20,830 bases of DNA from JAUVUV01 sp964548275 (GTDB lineage Bacteria; Gemmatimonadota; Glassbacteria; GWA2-58-10), in the NCBI GenBank assembly GCA_964548275.1, contig CAZJQI010000070.1, positions 1 to 20,830 of the forward strand, written 5' to 3'. Positions 8,262 to 15,699 of the stretch are shown here, one piece after another (position 1 is the first letter of the stretch; each line of letters starts with the position of its first letter). The notes beneath the pieces are model-generated. The model was not told the DNA's origin. It saw nothing but the letters and a program-made list of their open reading frames with translations, and did not search any database. The translations under genes were made by a program, and so were the position numbers.

Positions 8262-9215
8262 ATGAGACGAATTTCGCAAGAATTGCTATGGATAATTTTG
8301 TTTATAGTAATAACAAGTGCTTTTGCTTCAGCTTCTATTGTGTCTTCGAGTCCTGGATTTTGGCACTTTGAAAACAACACGGTTTATTTTACACAAGAAG
8401 CCGGAACCAGGATGAAGAAAATATATTTTGAAGAAGGATTAAGAATACCGACATTTAAAGATGTAATAATTTCGCCGAAAGGGGATATGATTGCTCTGAA
8501 AACTCCAAAGAAAGGTGTGGTAATTGTTAATCCTGATAAACCATTTAACAACAATATAGTATTTAGTGGATTGACCAACGTTAATGACCTGGTTTGGGAT
8601 TTAGATGGAGAAAAAATTACGTATATAGAAGGAAGAGTAGATCCAGATTACCCTTTAGGGAAAAAAGTGATTTCATTAGTTATTAGTACCGGAGAAAAAA
8701 ATCTCATACTACCGGAATCGCCGGATAAAGTATTCGAAAACCTTGCCTGGGCGTCATTTGATGGAAACCTGTATTTAGAAATAACCGTTAAGCTTAAGCA
8801 TGGTTGGCATAGGGGGGTTTTTAGATTCGATTTTGAGAAAAAAGAAGAAATACCAACTCCCTACTTTGGCTTGAACTTCTCTCCTAATGGAAAGTATTAT
8901 TTTGTTGAATCTGAAGAGGGTAGTACTGCAAGACTATTCCTGCGCGAAACTAACGAGGAAATAAAGTTAGAGGACAAAGGAATAAAGCCATGGTTTCATT
9001 TTTACGAATGGGAAGTTTTAGGAGAGAATACCTTCGTTTACCTATACGACTATGTTAAAGTTTCGAAAAGATTCTGGAAACTTGACTGTGCGAACGGCAA
9101 GATAACTCATTTGGCTAAACCAGATGAAGCAGTTGAAGCGGTTGGTGTTCTGAATGGCGATTTTTTGTGGAGCAAAACAACTGCCAATAGCGAATTTGAG
9201 GTTTTCGTTAAATAA
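8262..9215 (+). CDS. Secreted propeller-like protein, paralog 2
   Basis: A 317-residue protein with an N-terminal hydrophobic segment (residues 9-25, LWIILFIVITSAFASAS) typical of a Sec signal. It aligns over its length with the preceding gene product: RMKKIYFEEGL, ASFDGNLYLEITVKL, IPTPYFGLNFSPNGKYYF, LRETNEE and a common C-terminus (EFEVFVK versus SLQVFTK). The pattern of short beta-strands with SPKGD, SPNGKYY and DLDGEK turns suggests a beta-propeller of the TolB type. There is no lipobox. The ribosome site is weak, as for its paralog. AT-rich composition and isolation between copies of a dehydrogenase gene end suggest it arrived with its neighbour. Function unknown. Confidence 0.8.
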   Translation: MRRISQELLWIILFIVITSAFASASIVSSSPGFWHFENNTVYFTQEAGTRMKKIYFEEGLRIPTFKDVIISPKGDMIALKTPKKGVVIVNPDKPFNNNIVFSGLTNVNDLVWDLDGEKITYIEGRVDPDYPLGKKVISLVISTGEKNLILPESPDKVFENLAWASFDGNLYLEITVKLKHGWHRGVFRFDFEKKEEIPTPYFGLNFSPNGKYYFVESEEGSTARLFLRETNEEIKLEDKGIKPWFHFYEWEVLGENTFVYLYDYVKVSKRFWKLDCANGKITHLAKPDEAVEAVGVLNGDFLWSKTTANSEFEVFVK

Positions 9216-9248
9216 TATCGATATCCCTGTAGTGACAAGAACAAGAAT

Positions 9249-9290
9249 GTAAAACCGCGATTATAGCTGAATGCTTTAGCCGCGGTTTAC
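9249..9290. terminator. Hairpin between convergent genes (weak terminator candidate)
   Basis: GTAAAACCGCG (9249-9259, one bulged A) can pair with CGCGGTTTAC (9281-9290). It lies between the convergent propeller gene and dehydrogenase gene. No good T-run follows on either strand, so it may be a stabilising hairpin and not an intrinsic terminator. Confidence 0.35.
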
Positions 9291-9369
9291 AGAAAAGAAG
9301 CTGCAATAAAAGAAATCCTAAGATTCTTATAAGAGGTTTTATTCGTTATCAGAAGAACCAATTTTAGAA

Positions 9370-10395
9370 CTATCCATGCGGCTCGATAATCACCTTGATC
9401 GATTCACCCGCATCAGCGACCAGCCTGAACCCTCTGGCAGTTTCCTCCAGGGGCAGCCGGTGCGTGATCAGCGCCTTGACATGAACTCTTCCGGAACGGA
9501 TCAGCTCGATTGCCACCTCGGCATCGTACGGACTATTGGCGTAGGAAGGGAGCACGGTTATCGAGTTGCGCCAGAATTCGTTTGCCGGAATCGGGATTTC
9601 CACCCCCGGGTCCGTGGTGGCAAAACAGAGCACCGTGCCTCCCCGGTCCACGGATTTCAGCGCCTGCTCGAACGCAGACAGCGCTCCGGCGCAGACAATC
9701 ACAAGCTCAGCCAGATAGCCGCCGTTGAGTTCTTTCACCAGCGCCGGGACATCCTCCCCGGCATGTATCACCTCATCCGCACCGAATTCTTTGGCTTTGG
9801 CCAGCCGGTACTCACTGATATCTGTGGCGATTATCCTTCCTGCGCCGGTTGCCCGGGCGAGCATAATATGAAGCAGCCCGGAAATGCCGCTGCCCAGAAC
9901 CAGAACGCTCATTCCGGGCCTGAACCCGGCCACTCTCTGCCCCCGCACGACACAGGCCAGGGGCTCGACAAACGAACCGTCCTCGAAGGTAATCTCATCA
10001 GGCAGAATAAACGTTCCCTGGTCGACATTGATCCGGGGAGCGCGAATGTACTCAGCGAACCCTCCGGGATCGAAATTAGTGGTGTGGAGGGTCTCGCAGA
10101 CCGTGTGGTTGCCGGAGCGGCAGTAGCGGCAGGTGTTGCAGGGGACGTGATGTGAGACAAACACCCGGTCGCCTTCCTTGACTTTCCCCACACCCTCTCC
10201 CACTTCAACTATCTCGCCGGCAATCTCGTGGCCAAGCACAATAGGGGCCTTTTTTATCCGGTACCACTCAAGCACGTCACTGCCGCAGATGCCGCTGGCG
10301 ATCACCTTGACCAGAATCTCGCCAGGCCCGATCCGGGGAACCGGCATCTCCTCCAGCCGCACGTCATTGTTGTTATAGTACATGGCAACACGCAT
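9370..10395 (-). CDS. Zinc-dependent medium-chain dehydrogenase (sorbitol/threonine dehydrogenase type)
   Basis: A 341-residue MDR-superfamily alcohol/polyol dehydrogenase. Catalytic zinc ligands are C37, H56 and E57 (ICGSD, GHEIAGE), with E144 in FVEPLACVVRG. The structural zinc is bound by C86, C89, C92 and C100 (CNTCRYC to C). The Rossmann motif GSGISG spans 168-173, and the acidic D192 in IIATDIS favours NAD(H). The start at 10395 follows AGGATG. It begins 8 bp after the aldolase stop codon, so the two form an operon transcribed from 11195. Together they suggest oxidation of a polyol or hydroxyketone and cleavage of a phosphorylated product; the true substrate is not evident. The last 124 codons are duplicated at 6592-6969. 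Confidence 0.93.
   Translation of the reverse strand: MRVAMYYNNNDVRLEEMPVPRIGPGEILVKVIASGICGSDVLEWYRIKKAPIVLGHEIAGEIVEVGEGVGKVKEGDRVFVSHHVPCNTCRYCRSGNHTVCETLHTTNFDPGGFAEYIRAPRINVDQGTFILPDEITFEDGSFVEPLACVVRGQRVAGFRPGMSVLVLGSGISGLLHIMLARATGAGRIIATDISEYRLAKAKEFGADEVIHAGEDVPALVKELNGGYLAELVIVCAGALSAFEQALKSVDRGGTVLCFATTDPGVEIPIPANEFWRNSITVLPSYANSPYDAEVAIELIRSGRVHVKALITHRLPLEETARGFRLVADAGESIKVIIEPHG
9377..9747. repeat. 371-bp direct repeat, copy 2 (inside dehydrogenase gene)
   Basis: Partner of 6599-6969; covers the 3' third of the intact dehydrogenase gene up to the penultimate sense codon. Confidence 0.95.
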
Positions 10396-10403
10396 TTTAC
10401 ATC

Positions 10404-11195
10404 CTATTTTGCGCTTTTCAGTTCGTTAAATATCTCGAGAGCCTCGTTCGGCTTGGCACTGTCGTGGATAATCGCCCGCAAGGCTCTCATCATCGCTACG
10501 GGGTACTTGTTTTTCCAGACATTCCGTCCCAGGGTGACCCCGATAGCTCCTTTCTCTATTCCGTCGTAAACAAATTCCATCACATCGAGTTCGGTATCGC
10601 AGGCCGGGCCGCCGGCGATCACCACCGGCACAGGGCAGCCTTCGGTGATCTTGTCGAACTCCTTGCAATAGTAGGTTTTAACCACTTTTGCGCCCAGCTC
10701 GGCGCAGATACGGCTGGCCAGGGCAAGGTAGCGGGCATCGCGTTTCTCAAGTTCCTTGCCCACAGCAGTCACCGCCATTACCGGAATGCCGTAGTTCTCA
10801 CACATGTTGACCATATCTGAGAGGTTTTTCAGGGTCTGGTGCTCATACTTGGTGCCGACAAACACCGACACCCCGACAGCCGAGGCGTTGAGCCGGATTA
10901 TATCCTCGATTGAAGTCGTAACTGCCTCGTTCTCAAGCCCAGGGCCTACTATGCTTGTGCACCCTGAAACCCTGAGAATGATCGGCGCGCTGGTTGCCGG
11001 ATCGACACAACTGCGAAGGACCCCGCGCGTGACAAAAAGCGCGTCAGCGTAAGGCAGCAAGGGAGCGATGGTCTCTCCAGGCTTTTCCAGGCAGGTGGTA
11101 GGTCCCTGGAAATAGCCGTGGTCGATCGGCAGGAAAAAGCAGCGGCCGTCGTCGCCTATCATGCGTGACATGCGGTTTTTCATTCCCCAGTCCAT
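10404..11195 (-). CDS. Class I aldolase of the DhnA/LsrF family
   Basis: A 263-residue Schiff-base aldolase or thiolase. It shares with E. coli LsrF (the thiolase of phospho-AI-2 breakdown) the blocks LDWGM-like DWGMKNRMSRM, PIDHGYFQGPTT, TRGVLRS, YEHQTLKN, MAVTAVGK, GCPVPVVIAGGP and GRNVWKNKYPVAMMRA. K173 in VVKTYY is the expected Schiff-base lysine. It lacks about 30 N-terminal residues of LsrF, which is normal for many family members. GAGGTGA sits 6 bases before ATG 11195, a strong ribosome site. No other lsr genes (transporter, kinase LsrK, LsrG) are visible, so AI-2 degradation should not be assumed; fructose-bisphosphate or another sugar-phosphate aldolase role with the downstream zinc dehydrogenase is equally possible. 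Confidence 0.88.
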   Translation of the reverse strand: MDWGMKNRMSRMIGDDGRCFFLPIDHGYFQGPTTCLEKPGETIAPLLPYADALFVTRGVLRSCVDPATSAPIILRVSGCTSIVGPGLENEAVTTSIEDIIRLNASAVGVSVFVGTKYEHQTLKNLSDMVNMCENYGIPVMAVTAVGKELEKRDARYLALASRICAELGAKVVKTYYCKEFDKITEGCPVPVVIAGGPACDTELDVMEFVYDGIEKGAIGVTLGRNVWKNKYPVAMMRALRAIIHDSAKPNEALEIFNELKSAK

Positions 11196-11325
11196 TCAAA
11201 TCACCTCATTTTAATTTCAGTTTGTTAAAAATGCACTGCCCCGCGGCAAGCAACGGGGTATTAAAATCTTGAATTTGATTGATCTTATTGCCCCGTGGGC
11301 GAACAGATCGAGACAACCCCCTGTC

Positions 11326-11345
11326 TCCCCCTTTTCTAAGGGGGA
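11326..11345. repeat. Hairpin repeat, TCCCCCTT-TTCT-AAGGGGGA
   Basis: A perfect 8-bp stem with a 4-base loop. It is preceded by CCCCCTGTC as at 20641, and belongs to the same hairpin family as those at 15835-15975 and 20650-20700. Confidence 0.7.
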
Positions 11346-11364
11346 TTACACCTAAGCAAAGTTT

Positions 11365-11386
11365 CGAGGAATTCTTTTCGATTAAA
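11365..11386. repeat. 22-bp dispersed repeat, copy 2
   Basis: Identical to 126-147 (CGAGGAATTC, then TTTTCGATTAAA). Confidence 0.8.
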
Positions 11387-11504
11387 TCCTGAAAAGTTTT
11401 TGCAGTTTCTTTCATTCAATATTCTTTCTCTTTTAATCTTTTCTTCTGCTCCGAAAATAATGGACCAAAGGAGCGTTATTCCATGGATTCGGTAAAAACC
11501 ACCC

Positions 11505-11532
11505 GTAGGGGCGCACGGCCGCGCGCCCCTAC
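11505..11532. repeat. REP-like imperfect palindrome
   Basis: A 28-bp inverted repeat with one mismatched pair. The outer 8 bases GTAGGGGC/GCCCCTAC are the same as in the palindrome inside the RAYT gene at 6265-6292, but the centre differs (GCACGGCCGCGC in place of GGTTCGCGAACC). Confidence 0.75.
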
Positions 11533-11618
11533 AGAAAACAAAACATTTTCATTGTTCCCGGGTGAGCCACCGGCTCATGATGACTGACTTCTGTCTCCTG
11601 ACTCCTGACTTCTGTCTT

Positions 11619-13691
11619 CTAAAATTCCAGCGGATCGAAATCCGGCACAGGCGTGCCTGTCTTTCCCAGGCTTCCTTTCTGGCGCAGGGCCTCAAGTTGT
11701 TCAGGAAGGAGTGCGACTCTGACCGGTTCGACAGCTGGGGTTATATGAGAGGGCGGAATGCCGGTCCAGGCATCGACCATGATAAACTCCACCCCTGGAG
11801 GGATCGGGAAATCCTGGCTTGACCTGCCCTCGGTGGCTTTGAGCATGAACATCACCCACATCGGCGCACCGCCCCGCGCGCCTGTGACTCCCAATTCCAC
11901 TCCGTTCTGGATAAACTGCATCTCCCGGTTGTCATCGAAACCGACCCAGCAGGCTGCGCTGATTCCAGGGGTAAAACCCACGAACCACGAATCACGGTAT
12001 TCGCTGGTTGTGCCGGTTTTTCCTGCAGCAGTCAAATTGAAGCCCATTCGCCGTACAGCTGCACCTGTGCCCCGGTCAACCACGTTCTGCATCATGTCCA
12101 CCACCTGGTAGACAACCTGCGGATTAGCTACCTCCCGGCCCCTGGGGATCGGGTCGTAGAGCATATTGCCCCTGGCATCCTCGATCCGCTTGATCGCATA
12201 AGGGAGGTAATATATCCCACCGGTGGCGAAAACAGAAAAGGCAGCGGCCATCTCGATCGGGGAGACCCCGGTGGTGCCGAGGGCCAGAGCCGGCGTGGAC
12301 ATGATGGGTCCGCTGATCCCAAACCGGCGGGCAGTTTCTGCCACGCGCTCAGGCCCGGTAATATTTATAAGCTGGGCTGCAATCACGTTGCGGCTTCTTT
12401 CCAGAGCCTTTTTCAGGGTCATCCTGCCGAGAAAGTTTTTTTCGAAATTCTCCGGGCTCCAGATCTGTCCGTTGGGCAGTTCGTAGGTAACCGCAGTATC
12501 GACCAGTGTGGAGGCCGGGCTGAGTCCAGTCTCCTGTAAAGCGGTATAGTAAACAAAAGGCTTGAATGCACTTCCCGGGAGCCTGTTGTTGCTCTCTGCC
12601 CGGTTGAACTGGCTCGTCCGGTAGTCTCTCCCGCCGACCATTGCCAGAATCGCCCCGGTGCCTGTTTCAACAGCGACAAGCGCTCCCTGGGGGTAATCAT
12701 TGGAGCGAATGTCACTGTCGGTCTGAAGTTCGTATTCAGGGAGGCCGAGTATGCTGTCCAGCCTTTTCAGGCTCCTGTTCACTGCCGCCACCGCCGTAGC
12801 CTGGAGACGCTGGTCCAGGGTGGTGTACACTTTCAGCCCGCCGTAGTAAAGGAACTCCTCGCCGAATCGCTCGGTGATCTTGCCTTTAATGTAATCGAGA
12901 AAATAGTTCGACCTGGCCTCGGCCTCGGTATAACGCTTGAGTTTCAATTCCTCGTTTTCCGCCTCCAGGCGCTGGGGGCCGGTGATCATTCCCAGTTCTT
13001 CCATCCGGCGCAGGATCCAGAGCTGCCGGGTTCGGGCGCGGCCCGGGTGGGTGTAAGGGTTGTAGATCGCAGGGGCGTTGAGCTGTGTGACCAGCAACGT
13101 GGCCTCGGCCAGGCTCAACTGGTCTGCATGCTTGGCAAAATACACCCGGCCTGCAGCCTCAACACCGTACGCCCCGCTGCCGAAATACATGTTGTTGGAG
13201 TAGGCCTCCAGAATTTCCTCCTTGCCGAAAGAATACTCCAACTGAAACGCCAGCAATATTTCCTTGATCTTTCGTGCATAGGTCTGTTCGAGGCTTAAAA
13301 AGAAATTGCGGGAAAGCTGCTGTGTGATCGTGCTTCCGCCCCCCTCGATTTTTCCGGCCCGCAAGTTGACCCACAGGGCCCGCAAGATCCCGGTCTTGCT
13401 GATCCCGGCGTGAGCATAGAATTCAGTATCCTCGGCTGCAAGCAGGGCTTTCTGGAAATAGGGGCTGATCCGGCTCATGGGAACCCGGTTTTTCTCGCCC
13501 ATGGTTGCGATCAGCTTGCCGGTATTGGAGTAGAATTCTGTCTGGGTGCTAAGCACCAGCTTTTCGAGATTGTCCGGCAACTGGGGAAGGTCTTTTCCCA
13601 TGGTAGAAACCACCGCCACCCCGGCACAGAAACCCACCACAACGGCGATTACTCCCAGGTAAAAAATCGATTTGACTATCTTAGAGATCAT
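11619..13691 (-). CDS. Bifunctional class A penicillin-binding protein (PBP1A type)
   Basis: A 690-residue peptidoglycan synthase. I start it at ATG 13691, which has GGAG upstream and overlaps the stop of the preceding gene by 11 nt (coupled translation); a TTG at 13727 is less likely. A membrane anchor covers residues ~6-30 (IVKSIFYLGVIAVVVGF). The GT51 transglycosylase domain has catalytic E87 in AAEDTEFYAHAG and GGSTITQQLSRN (118-129). The transpeptidase domain has SAFK (nucleophile S374, K377), SRN (433-435) and KTGTT (558-562), so both activities look intact. The C-terminal tail (FDPLEF) is short, without an added domain. It acts in the periplasm on lipid II. It is last in a probable operon with a stand-alone AICAR transformylase and a one-TM protein. 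Confidence 0.96.
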   Translation of the reverse strand: MISKIVKSIFYLGVIAVVVGFCAGVAVVSTMGKDLPQLPDNLEKLVLSTQTEFYSNTGKLIATMGEKNRVPMSRISPYFQKALLAAEDTEFYAHAGISKTGILRALWVNLRAGKIEGGGSTITQQLSRNFFLSLEQTYARKIKEILLAFQLEYSFGKEEILEAYSNNMYFGSGAYGVEAAGRVYFAKHADQLSLAEATLLVTQLNAPAIYNPYTHPGRARTRQLWILRRMEELGMITGPQRLEAENEELKLKRYTEAEARSNYFLDYIKGKITERFGEEFLYYGGLKVYTTLDQRLQATAVAAVNRSLKRLDSILGLPEYELQTDSDIRSNDYPQGALVAVETGTGAILAMVGGRDYRTSQFNRAESNNRLPGSAFKPFVYYTALQETGLSPASTLVDTAVTYELPNGQIWSPENFEKNFLGRMTLKKALERSRNVIAAQLINITGPERVAETARRFGISGPIMSTPALALGTTGVSPIEMAAAFSVFATGGIYYLPYAIKRIEDARGNMLYDPIPRGREVANPQVVYQVVDMMQNVVDRGTGAAVRRMGFNLTAAGKTGTTSEYRDSWFVGFTPGISAACWVGFDDNREMQFIQNGVELGVTGARGGAPMWVMFMLKATEGRSSQDFPIPPGVEFIMVDAWTGIPPSHITPAVEPVRVALLPEQLEALRQKGSLGKTGTPVPDFDPLEF

Positions 13692-14562
13692 CTGTGCGCT
13701 CTCCAAGCAGAATGTCCATTTTTTCAACCAGAGCCAGCACGGCCAGGCTGCGGCCGAGGATTCTGACAGTGGTCAGGCCCTCATCCCCGCTCAGTTCAAA
13801 TCCCAGCTCCATCCGGTCGCCGATCAGGGTACGGTGGTTGACCGCTACCCGCTGAAGGCGGTAGCGCCAGGCGATAAGCTCTCTGGAACTCAGCGGGATA
13901 CCGTTGCGCTGGGCCGGAGTCAGAATAGCCCAGGCATCATAGAATATATCAGCCGGATAGTGCGCCCCCCGCAAAGAGCTGAAAGCATCGAGTCCGAAAG
14001 AGCGGGAACCTTTCTCGGCGAGAAAGTAATTGATGTATTCAGCAGAGAGGGAGCGCTCATCAAGCACGTTGTTCAACCCATCGACCAGGTAAAAACTCAG
14101 GTCTCCCTCCTCGAACACGATCAACGTGCGCTGCCAGTTGGTCAGAGCGCTGATCATCTCCAGCATTTCGACCGGATCGATAATCATCCCACTGTGATAG
14201 AGGGGAAACCGGATATACATTTCAATAAACTGGTCGCGGGTTATCACCAGTTTTTCCCGGAAAAAAACCTCTTCGATCAGGCCGTCCAGAGTGTTGACTG
14301 GAGTTTCCACCGCGCTTTCCTCCCTTTTGGTGCGCACCAGATCATCCAGCTGCTTTTGCACGTCCTCGGAAACCGAGACACTCTCCCAGATCTGGCCCGA
14401 GGCCTGCCTGCCGCTGTTATGCCAGGTGAGGTAGCGACCGATAGCCTTCTCCACGTAATTGTAGCGGAACTCTCCCCCCACCGCGGCAGCAAAAAGAAGA
14501 AGGGTAAAAAGGCCAAAAATTATTTTTTCCCTGAGTTCACTCCAGAAATTAGCCACGCCCAT
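13681..14562 (-). CDS. Conserved-looking one-TM protein upstream of PBP1A, function unknown
   Basis: A 293-residue protein not assigned to a family. The N-terminus has a short cytoplasmic segment (MGVANFWSELREKI), one hydrophobic helix (about 14-29, IFGLFTLLLFAAAVGG) and then a long predicted periplasmic region. The latter is rich in acidic and aromatic residues, with EDVQKQLDDLVRTKREES looking helical. The start is supported by GCGGAA before ATG 14562. It lies 15 bp after the AICAR transformylase gene, and its last 11 nt overlap the PBP1A start, so it is translationally coupled to PBP1A. Coupling and topology suggest an envelope role, possibly as a partner of the penicillin-binding protein; that is inference. 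Confidence 0.75.
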   Translation of the reverse strand: MGVANFWSELREKIIFGLFTLLLFAAAVGGEFRYNYVEKAIGRYLTWHNSGRQASGQIWESVSVSEDVQKQLDDLVRTKREESAVETPVNTLDGLIEEVFFREKLVITRDQFIEMYIRFPLYHSGMIIDPVEMLEMISALTNWQRTLIVFEEGDLSFYLVDGLNNVLDERSLSAEYINYFLAEKGSRSFGLDAFSSLRGAHYPADIFYDAWAILTPAQRNGIPLSSRELIAWRYRLQRVAVNHRTLIGDRMELGFELSGDEGLTTVRILGRSLAVLALVEKMDILLGERTDDL

Positions 14563-14577
14563 GATTATTCCGCTTTT

Positions 14578-15699
14578 TTAATGATGGCTGAAACAGCGCT
14601 CGCCAGTGAAAACCATCGCGATGCCGTGCTCGTTGCAGGCCTTGATCACCTCCCAGTCGCGCAAGGAACCTCCCGGCTGAATGATAGCCTTGATTCCGGC
14701 CTGGTGGCAAATGTCTATCGAATCGCGGAATGGGAAGAACCCGTCCGAGCTTAGGACAGCCCCTTTGAGCGAATCCGTCCCGGAGTAGGTTTTCGCCTTT
14801 GCAATCGCCTGCTCCACGGCTCCCACACGGTCCTGCTGACCGGTTCCCACAGCCAGGGTGCGGCCCTCGCGGGCGATCACCACGCCGTTGGAGCGCACAT
14901 TGAAATTCACGTACCAGGCAAAAAGCATGTCCCGTGCCTGGTCGGAGGTGGGTTTGTTGGCGGTCTCGATCAGCTCTCCACTCTTGTTTTCGGTGCCGGC
15001 TGGCTTAAGGTCGCCGGGGCCACGAATAGAGGTTAGCAACGGTTCGGCCACGACCAGGGTCCCGTCGCCGAGGACCTTTATCTCTTTCACTCCGCAGGTT
15101 TCATCCCCCGCAAAGCGAGGCAGCTTATCCAGGCCGGAGACTTTGATTACCCGGATATGCCGGTTGCGCTTGAAACGCTCGATATCCCCGAACACCTCCA
15201 CAGCTTCAGGCTCGTATCCCGGTGCGACAACCCCCTCCACAACAGTGCTCATGATCTCTTCCGCGGTTTCAACAGCCACAGGCGTGTTGAACGCCACCAC
15301 GGAGCCAAAAGCCGCGCGGCTGTCGCAGTCCCGCGCCTTGCGGTAAACCTCTACCTGCGGCTCCCCGGCGAACTGGACCGCAGCGCCGCTGGGGTTCAGA
15401 TGTTTCATCACTGCGCAGGCGTGAGTCTCGAAATATTTTACAATGCCGAGCCCATGGTGGATGTCCTCGATGTTGGTCTGGCTCAGGCCGCCCTTGCCGC
15501 TCTTGAGAACCTCAATCCTGCCGATTACCGCTCCTGCTGGCGAATCTTTTACCGGCCTGTAAAACGCCGCTCCCTGGTTGGGGTTGGTGCCGTAGCGAAG
15601 GTCCTGGACTTTTTCGTATTTGACTCCAAGCACTTCAGCTTTATCAGGAAAAACCTTGCCGCTTGCAGTAAAGTAGATACTCGAGGCTTTTTTGGCCAT
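14578..15699 (-). CDS. Stand-alone AICAR transformylase (PurH C-terminal domain type)
   Basis: A 373-residue enzyme matching the AICAR formyltransferase domain of PurH, which uses 10-formyl-tetrahydrofolate to formylate AICAR in the ninth step of purine synthesis. Family blocks are LRYGTNPNQ (34-42), the catalytic Lys-His pair K99-H100 in MKHLNPSG, DSRAAFGSVVAFN, DGFFPFRDSID and QPGGSLRDWEV. The N-terminal IMP cyclohydrolase (MGS-like) domain of ordinary ~520-residue PurH is absent, so ring closure must be done by another protein. The 5' end is complete: AGGAG lies 7 bases before ATG 15699. It heads a three-gene - strand cluster with a one-TM protein and PBP1A. Confidence 0.92.
   Translation of the reverse strand: MAKKASSIYFTASGKVFPDKAEVLGVKYEKVQDLRYGTNPNQGAAFYRPVKDSPAGAVIGRIEVLKSGKGGLSQTNIEDIHHGLGIVKYFETHACAVMKHLNPSGAAVQFAGEPQVEVYRKARDCDSRAAFGSVVAFNTPVAVETAEEIMSTVVEGVVAPGYEPEAVEVFGDIERFKRNRHIRVIKVSGLDKLPRFAGDETCGVKEIKVLGDGTLVVAEPLLTSIRGPGDLKPAGTENKSGELIETANKPTSDQARDMLFAWYVNFNVRSNGVVIAREGRTLAVGTGQQDRVGAVEQAIAKAKTYSGTDSLKGAVLSSDGFFPFRDSIDICHQAGIKAIIQPGGSLRDWEVIKACNEHGIAMVFTGERCFSHH

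Larger units (their letters stand above)
11196..11618. other. Intergenic region with dispersed hairpin repeats
   Basis: This 423-bp region separates the aldolase operon promoter from the end of the PBP1A gene. It contains a CCCCCTT/AAGGGGG hairpin at 11326-11345, the 22-bp repeat at 11365-11386 shared with 126-147, a REP-like imperfect palindrome at 11505-11532, and short CTGACTTCTGTCT-type direct repeats at about 11583-11620. The promoter of the aldolase operon should be within its left part, but no convincing boxes were identified. No gene is supported. Confidence 0.6.

Noticed and set aside
9376..10155. 259-residue + strand open frame across the dehydrogenase gene, also partly present at 6577-7008
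   Set aside because: It is antisense to a gene with all zinc-binding motifs; its repetition merely reflects the 371-bp duplication.
11560..11620. GAGCC-ACC-GGCTC hairpin as terminator of the PBP1A cluster
   Set aside because: The stem is only 5 bp and no T-run follows on the - strand.
13672..14754. 360-residue + strand open frame antisense to the one-TM protein and the end of the AICAR transformylase gene
   Set aside because: It crosses two well-supported - strand genes, has no recognisable domains and no fitting ribosome site; it is a GC-rich antisense shadow.
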